From: Paenibacillus barengoltzii NBRC 101215
GTDB taxonomy: Bacteria; Bacillota; Bacilli; Paenibacillales; Paenibacillaceae
Assembly: GCF_004000745.1 (NCBI RefSeq)
Contig: NZ_BILV01000016.1
Coordinates: 1 to 64,000 of the forward strand
Length of the DNA stretch: 64,000 bases
Direction of reading: 5' to 3'
The translations under genes and the position numbers were made by a program. Each line of letters opens with the position of its first letter. The first letter of the stretch is position 1. The notes beneath the pieces are model-generated. The model was not told where the DNA came from. It made no database searches and saw nothing but the letters and a program-made list of their open reading frames with translations. Below are positions 58,851-64,000 of the stretch, piece by piece.

Positions 58851-60527
58851 TTATACTTGAAATTGATTAACGGCCTTTCTCATTTTTTCGATCGTTTCCA
58901 ACATTTTGGATGAAGTTTCGGATATATCCTCTGTTCTATTCACTTGTGAATGGCTCGCTTCCATGATGTGTTGGACATTTTTTACTGTCTCGTCGGCGAT
59001 TGAAGATACCGTCTGAAATGAGGAGGCAATTTCTTCAGTTCCAGCAGATATTTCCTGAGTTGCCGTAGATATTTCCTGATTTTGCTTAGCTACAACTCCA
59101 GCAGAATTGACAATATTGCTGAATGCTTGTCCTGCTTTCTGTAGGACTTTTATCCCTCGATCAAGCTGCTTGAGTCCCAGCTCCACCATTTCTGCAGCGT
59201 CACTTGTCTTCGTTTGAACAGTATCAATTAAAGATTGAATTTCATGTGAAGAACGCTCAGATTGTTCAGCCAATTTTTTCACTTCATCGGCGACCACCGT
59301 AAACCCTCGGCCATTCTCTCCTGCTCGAGCTGCCTCAATGGCTGCGTTCAATGCCAATAGATGGGTTTGTGAGGAAATCTCTGTAATCATTCCTGCTATA
59401 CTGCTAACATTATCAGACATCTGGTACAACTCATTAATACTATCTGCCATTAAGCGAGTCGTTTCATTAAGCTGATGGATCTCCTCAACAGCTGTTTGGA
59501 TTGACTGGTTTCCCCGATCAGCATGTTCCAACATTTCACTTGAAGTTAGTGCGACAATGGAAGTTGTTTCGGCGATATGCTGAATGTTTTCTGAAATATC
59601 ATCCATGGCATTAGCACTGGCATTCATTCCCTGAGCTTGCTTAAGCGCCCCTGATTCAACTTGTATGACATTTGAGTTCACATCTAGAGCCATCTCTGCA
59701 ATTTGCTTCGTCTTCTCGTCAACAGATAGAGAAGAATGGTGAACACCTATAGAAACTTCTTTGACGGAATGTACCATTTCTTGAAGCCCCCGCACCATTT
59801 GATTGACGCTAATAGCTAGTCTACCTAGCTCATCTCTAGACTTAGAAACCAGAAGATCTACTCTTAAATCGCCAACTGAAACCTTCTCCATAAGATGTGT
59901 CATCTGGAGAATTGGCCGTACAAATCTGACCGATAAATAAGCAGCAACTATTAAGGAAACTAAGAGACCGATTAAGGCAAACCAAATCATACTTTTTCGA
60001 AAATTTTGGGAGGCATGCTCATACATTTCTTTCGGCATACTTACATGAAAAGCTCCAATAACATCGCCCTGCTTATTTCTTATCGGTTCATATAAAGAAA
60101 GTTCTTCTCCATTATGGGAAGAACCAAGATAGGCTTCCCCTTTCTCCAAAACCGTCTTTTGAACCTCGGTTTCAAGGGAACTCATCGATTCATTATTTGC
60201 CATGGAATCATCTGCAGTTGCAACGCTGATTTTACCTTTAAAAATGACGATACTATCTCCAGTCAGTTTATTAATGGATTCTACCGCTTGACGATTATTT
60301 TCCATTAGTGTTTCGCCCTTGTACAACTTGGTATTTTTAATTTCCCACTCCCCTGGATATTTTTCATTGAGCAATGCCTTGGCCATAGCTTCATTCGTTG
60401 CGAGTTTCTTCTCAGCAAGGTGGGTTACCTCATTTTTCATCATTACTGCCGAGTATCCCCCTAATGAAACGACAACAATTAAAATGACACTCGAAAACAT
60501 GATCATCAATTTTATGGAGAGTTTCAC
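58851..60527 (-). CDS. Methyl-accepting chemotaxis protein
   Basis: A 558-residue receptor from GTG 60527 (AAGGAG upstream). TM1, a single-Cache-like sensor, TM2, HAMP, and a signalling domain with the conserved hairpin tip [21 protein letters not shown]. Signal unknown. It is the only chemotaxis gene in the window. A longer frame to 60548 has no ribosome site. Confidence 0.93.
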   Translation of the reverse strand: MKLSIKLMIMFSSVILIVVVSLGGYSAVMMKNEVTHLAEKKLATNEAMAKALLNEKYPGEWEIKNTKLYKGETLMENNRQAVESINKLTGDSIVIFKGKISVATADDSMANNESMSSLETEVQKTVLEKGEAYLGSSHNGEELSLYEPIRNKQGDVIGAFHVSMPKEMYEHASQNFRKSMIWFALIGLLVSLIVAAYLSVRFVRPILQMTHLMEKVSVGDLRVDLLVSKSRDELGRLAISVNQMVRGLQEMVHSVKEVSIGVHHSSLSVDEKTKQIAEMALDVNSNVIQVESGALKQAQGMNASANAMDDISENIQHIAETTSIVALTSSEMLEHADRGNQSIQTAVEEIHQLNETTRLMADSINELYQMSDNVSSIAGMITEISSQTHLLALNAAIEAARAGENGRGFTVVADEVKKLAEQSERSSHEIQSLIDTVQTKTSDAAEMVELGLKQLDRGIKVLQKAGQAFSNIVNSAGVVAKQNQEISTATQEISAGTEEIASSFQTVSSIADETVKNVQHIMEASHSQVNRTEDISETSSKMLETIEKMRKAVNQFQV

Positions 60528-60584
60528 GATAAATAGCTCCTTATACAATATTAATACATAGTTTCTATTACAAAAAATATAGGC

Positions 60585-61259
60585 TTACCTATTTCTAAAT
60601 GTCCCTGCAATTTCTGAAATTTCATTTCTAGTTAATAATCTTCTCGGAATGAATGCCGGAACTATTTTTTTATACTCCAGATATTTTTCTCCAAATTCTT
60701 CTATCATTTGTTTTTCTTCTCTTTTGGAAAGTTTTGTATACATGACTAAAAGGATAGGCGCCATCAAAATCGTAATTATTGTTGGCCACTGCACCAGGAA
60801 GCCAATGATACTAAGCACAAAACCGCTGTACTGAGGGTGCCGTACTATTCTGTATATCCCGCTAGTGACCATCTCTCCCTTTCCGGCATGAATCCCTTTC
60901 CAACCTATCCCAATAATCAATATCCCCGCAAATATAAGTAGGTTACTGAGAGGGTGGAGAATGGAGTATAGTGTTGTTGAACCGCCAGCCAAGGCTACCC
61001 ATAAATGCCCATTAAGATGAGTAAACGGATCTAGTACCGGGTATTTACTCCCCAAAGCTGAAGTTAAAATATAGATTGTTAACGGAAATCCAAACATTTC
61101 ACTGAAAAGTGCAACTATAAATGCCGCGAAGGCTCCTAATGTTCTCCACTCCCTTTTCGTTTGGGGCTTATATGCCGCAAATACAAACATACCAAAAAAC
61201 AGGATGTTAAATAGAACGGATCCCCAGAGACCGTACGCATTCTTATCCAAAAGATGCAT
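60585..61259 (-). CDS. ICMT-like membrane methyltransferase
   Basis: A 224-residue polytopic protein with RIVRHPQYSGFVLSIIGF and EEFGEKYLEYKKIVPAFIP, the signature of the isoprenylcysteine carboxyl methyltransferase/phospholipid methyltransferase family. Five or so helices. Target unknown. It follows the 61286-63586 gene on the same strand and may be co-transcribed. Confidence 0.85.
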   Translation of the reverse strand: MHLLDKNAYGLWGSVLFNILFFGMFVFAAYKPQTKREWRTLGAFAAFIVALFSEMFGFPLTIYILTSALGSKYPVLDPFTHLNGHLWVALAGGSTTLYSILHPLSNLLIFAGILIIGIGWKGIHAGKGEMVTSGIYRIVRHPQYSGFVLSIIGFLVQWPTIITILMAPILLVMYTKLSKREEKQMIEEFGEKYLEYKKIVPAFIPRRLLTRNEISEIAGTFRNR

Positions 61260-61285
61260 AATAATCGTACCTCACTTATTCAAAA

Positions 61286-63586
61286 TTAGGGTCTATTAAT
61301 AACGCTTATCAGAGCATAAATGAATCCGCCAACGAGCAGTGCGCCATTGAACCCCAGGCTCATGGAGAGAATAACCGCTAGTACCGAGCCCATTACAGAC
61401 ATAACACCGTTTATGCCGAACATCATCGGAATTGCGTCCTCTTTACCTGATTCCTCAAGTCGTTTTAGTCCTCTTGGAAATGGAATCCCCATAAAGAACC
61501 CTTGAATCATTACTAATATGGAAGCAACAATGATTTTATTAACTAAGCTCCACTCCGACGTGATGAGAAACATTTTTTCTAAAAGCAGTATTAATGCTAT
61601 ATTGACTACCACAACCAAAAGAGGAGGTATACAGTCATTTTTCAGAATTTTGTTAAGCGATTTATTTCTACTCATATATCCTCCCAACCCGCTTCCTACC
61701 AGCAATGCCGCCAGAATATAGCTAAAAGTAAGTACAGGATGACCGAAGTAAAGAGAAAATTTCTGTATGAGCGGTGTTTCAATCAACATAAATCCGGCAC
61801 CTAGAAGTCCAAAGTAAAGTGCTGGTCTCTTCAAGTTCCGATTTCTTATTAAAAACGGGACAAAGAGAATCACACTCCCAATTCCAACAGCAGCAAGAAG
61901 ATTAAGCAACGATGTAGGTAAACCCTTCTCAAAATTGTAGAAATAGGGACTATCATCTGTAGACGGGACCACATTGTTGCTAAATTTGGCTGTGAATTGT
62001 TTGAAAGTATCGTGCTCATCTTCCAGGTGCTTTAAAGGCCCCTCCTCGTAAATATTAGGAAGGAATAACGGCGTATTACCGCCTTGTAATGCCTTGTCTA
62101 ATAACTGGTTACTCTCATTCTCTGTAAAAGGTACATTTTTTATGATTACAATAGGATAATGAATATGTTCAGCATCACCGCCATGTTCTGATTGAAGCAT
62201 ATTTTTGGCTAAAATAGCGATGTATTTTGGTGCTTCCTTCAAGGGAACTCCTCTTTGAGTAAGAGCTGAAATGGAGGTTGCCACTATTTTTTCGAGATCG
62301 TTTTGATCATGAGCAAGAAAGGCGACTCTTCCGTTACTTTCCAGTTTATTTAGATAATCTTTCACTGCCTCAACCGTATAGATATAGTTTTCAGAAAGAG
62401 CGTACCCCACACTTTGAGAAGCATTGGTCATTACTAAGGATAAAAAGATCGTATCGAATTTATCGTTCGTCCTTCTGACGAAATTCCGACCATCTTCTGC
62501 ATATACCTTCACTTCCGGCAAATTGTAAATGTTGCCGTTAAAGTCGGAGTACTTTTCTACGGCGTCAATGCTCGAAGTATTTATTTCAACTGCGGTAATA
62601 TCTTTACTCCCGGCCGCTAAAGCGTATAATATATCTCTTCCCCCTCCTGGCCCAATGATCAAAGACTTATCATTCTTCCCTATCGAAAAAGGTAAAAACT
62701 CAGTTTCCTTTTTATATTTCTCCAGACTGCTTAAATCACCGTTATATTTCATCATTGGGGCATTAGCCGCTCCATCAATAGTAACCACCATATAGTCGGG
62801 TATTTCCGGTAGTCTTATAACATCAGTCCTAGAGAATGAATTCCATTCCGTAGATATAATTTCTGCATTCTCACCTTCATATTGATAAAACCCAAACGTT
62901 TTACCTGGATTAGTCAATAAACCGTTGAAATTCTTCTCGATCGAATTTATATACTGAACTGGAACGAATAAACCTGAAGATAATAGAACGAGAGAAACTA
63001 TGGTTACAGCAATCAACCTCTTAAAATTTGCTAACAACGAGAAGCTGAGCGCAGCCAATAAGGCAATAATAGCTATAACCAAGGAAGACCTGAACATTCC
63101 TAAATTGTTCATTAATAGAAGTACAACTACGCTCCCAACCCCTGAGCCGAGCAAATCTGCAAAATAAAGTTTATTGCTTATCCCCGCAGATAGTCTGAAG
63201 AGAAGGGATATATAATATCCCCCTATTACAAAAGGAAGGGTTCCCAACAGGGCATAGATTAAAACACTATTTATATAAGGCAGCTTATAGATCACCGATA
63301 ATATGACGAGATAAAATAGAGCTAACAAAAAAGCCGCATAACCTATACTTTGCACCTTCTGTATCTTACCCGGTTCTTTTGCCTTTTTCTGCTGCATATA
63401 TACAAGTACGCTTCCGACACCAACGCCGCATATTGCAAAAGATGTGACAAGAAAAGTATAGTGATAAGATAAAAGTGCCGAAAATATTCTTGTTAGTATT
63501 ACTTGGTATACAAATAAGGAAACCGATACTAAGAAAATACTTGATAAAATTAATAAATTCCCCTTTATATTGATTGGCTTTATCAA
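61286..63586 (-). CDS. Polytopic membrane protein with spermidine-synthase-like domain (paralogue)
   Basis: A 766-residue paralogue of 41042-43237 starting at TTG 63586. Central domain loop SLIIGPGGGRDILYALAAG and AVEIN; matched end block GFFMGIPFPRGLKRLE and INGVMSVMGSVLAVILSM. The same N-terminal pattern TRIFSALLSYHYTFLV. It likely lies with the ICMT-like gene as one unit. Function unknown; a membrane-located aminopropyl- or methyl-transferase is one guess. Confidence 0.8.
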   Translation of the reverse strand: MIKPINIKGNLLILSSIFLVSVSLFVYQVILTRIFSALLSYHYTFLVTSFAICGVGVGSVLVYMQQKKAKEPGKIQKVQSIGYAAFLLALFYLVILSVIYKLPYINSVLIYALLGTLPFVIGGYYISLLFRLSAGISNKLYFADLLGSGVGSVVVLLLMNNLGMFRSSLVIAIIALLAALSFSLLANFKRLIAVTIVSLVLLSSGLFVPVQYINSIEKNFNGLLTNPGKTFGFYQYEGENAEIISTEWNSFSRTDVIRLPEIPDYMVVTIDGAANAPMMKYNGDLSSLEKYKKETEFLPFSIGKNDKSLIIGPGGGRDILYALAAGSKDITAVEINTSSIDAVEKYSDFNGNIYNLPEVKVYAEDGRNFVRRTNDKFDTIFLSLVMTNASQSVGYALSENYIYTVEAVKDYLNKLESNGRVAFLAHDQNDLEKIVATSISALTQRGVPLKEAPKYIAILAKNMLQSEHGGDAEHIHYPIVIIKNVPFTENESNQLLDKALQGGNTPLFLPNIYEEGPLKHLEDEHDTFKQFTAKFSNNVVPSTDDSPYFYNFEKGLPTSLLNLLAAVGIGSVILFVPFLIRNRNLKRPALYFGLLGAGFMLIETPLIQKFSLYFGHPVLTFSYILAALLVGSGLGGYMSRNKSLNKILKNDCIPPLLVVVVNIALILLLEKMFLITSEWSLVNKIIVASILVMIQGFFMGIPFPRGLKRLEESGKEDAIPMMFGINGVMSVMGSVLAVILSMSLGFNGALLVGGFIYALISVINRP

Positions 63587-63624
63587 GAATGCCTACGCCC
63601 CTCTAAGTGGTGGAATGAAAAAGA

Positions 63625-63641
63625 AGTGCGTTTTAAGCACT
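63625..63641 (-). terminator. Terminator of the right-edge NlpC/P60 gene
   Basis: AGTGC-GTTTTAA-GCACT with flanking A/T pairing; both strands have T-runs (minus TTCTTTTTC). Confidence 0.7.
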
Positions 63642-63701
63642 CCTTTTTTACTGATAAATTCTAGAGTCAAGCCTGTCCAACTGATGTCCTGAGCCATTCT
63701 T

Positions 63702-64000
63702 TCATTCTTTCGTTATTTTATAATACTCATCATCAGATAATATACGGCGAGCGGTTACATAACGTTCGACATAATATTCTTCCGAAAGTTTACTGATTTG
63801 AACTCCCTTACTTGCAGATGAATGGGAGAATAATCCATTCCCCATATAAATACCGGCGTGCGAGATGCCCGTTCCGTCCGTATTAAAAAATACAAGATCC
63901 CCTGAACGCAGGTTTTTCTTCTCCACCTTTACTCCTTCTTTGGCCTGCAATTTCGTTGTTCTAGGAAGATCAACATCCACTTGTTTAAACACATATTGAA
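63702..64000 (-). CDS. Partial NlpC/P60 hydrolase
   Basis: The C-terminal part of an NlpC/P60 domain (VFKQVDVDLPRTTKLQAK, LRSGDLVFFNTDG, ISHAGIYMGNGLFSHS); the catalytic His is in SHAGIYM, while the Cys lies beyond the window edge. The frame remains open to 64000, so the internal GTG at 63992 is not the real start. Cell-wall hydrolase. Confidence 0.88.
   Translation of the reverse strand, partial: QYVFKQVDVDLPRTTKLQAKEGVKVEKKNLRSGDLVFFNTDGTGISHAGIYMGNGLFSHSSASKGVQISKLSEEYYVERYVTARRILSDDEYYKITKE

Overview
The window comes from a Gram-positive, low-to-medium-GC Firmicute, most likely a member of the Bacillales (Paenibacillus-like; this is an inference). The grounds are strong AGGAGG-type ribosome sites with frequent TTG/GTG starts, a lipoprotein rather than periplasmic style of secreted protein, a CsoR/CopZ/CopA copper set, thioredoxin-type ArsC, and Firmicute-type conjugation genes. 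Nearly everything reads on the minus strand. No rRNA, tRNA or CRISPR array was seen. The window looks like part of an integrative conjugative element or plasmid carrying metal-resistance cargo; neither end of the element is visible.

Region 1 (1 to about 16 kb) is a GC-rich conjugation module. In transcription order it holds a small protein and an ArpU-like regulator (15.96-15.26 kb), an AT-rich two-gene insert bracketed by a 32-bp direct repeat (13.3-15.3 kb), a VirD4/HerA-like ATPase, a replication-relaxation protein, a TcpC/VirB8-like protein, a VirB2-like membrane protein, a TcpE-like protein, VirB4, a VirB6/TrbL-like protein, a membrane-anchored M23 peptidase with a degenerate transglycosylase domain, several small unknown proteins, a D12-class adenine methylase and a partial gene at the left edge.

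Region 2 (16-25 kb) is an arsenic island. One operon runs arsR-acr3-arsC-arsD-arsA, then an IscA/HesB-like protein and a CX5R phosphatase, and ends at a terminator. Further genes are arsO-like, a Cys-rich MarR, arsN1-like, a tiny CC-CC protein, a second arsR and arsM. The second arsR unit has two operators with identical ATCAA-N6-TTGAT geometry.

Region 3 (25-31.5 kb) is a full pstSCAB-phoU phosphate uptake operon with a four-repeat PhoP box. It is flanked by two atypical response regulators and followed by a third arsR. Its presence beside arsenate genes fits a role in keeping phosphate uptake going under arsenate; that role is inferred.

Region 4 (31.5-48.5 kb) has an M23 protein with a coiled coil, a MarR, a two-component pair with a cupredoxin-like protein, copZ-copA with a CsoR box, an orphan restriction-endonuclease-like gene, a membrane spermidine-synthase-like protein, csoR, a Gly/Met-rich membrane protein under a compact CsoR-type promoter, a cysteine-rich copper-storage protein, a NusG-II protein, a frameshifted secreted protein and a CopZ-N-like Cys protein. 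This is mainly copper handling.

Region 5 (46-64 kb) is an envelope-oriented cluster. It has two more two-component systems, a divergent Lgt, two YVTN beta-propeller proteins, two His-rich DUF2933-like membrane proteins, a TVP38/VTT protein, a CWB2-like lipoprotein, NlpC/P60 hydrolases, a chemoreceptor, an ICMT-like methyltransferase and a second membrane spermidine-synthase-like protein. The function of this cluster as a unit is not known to me and is the best place to look for something new.
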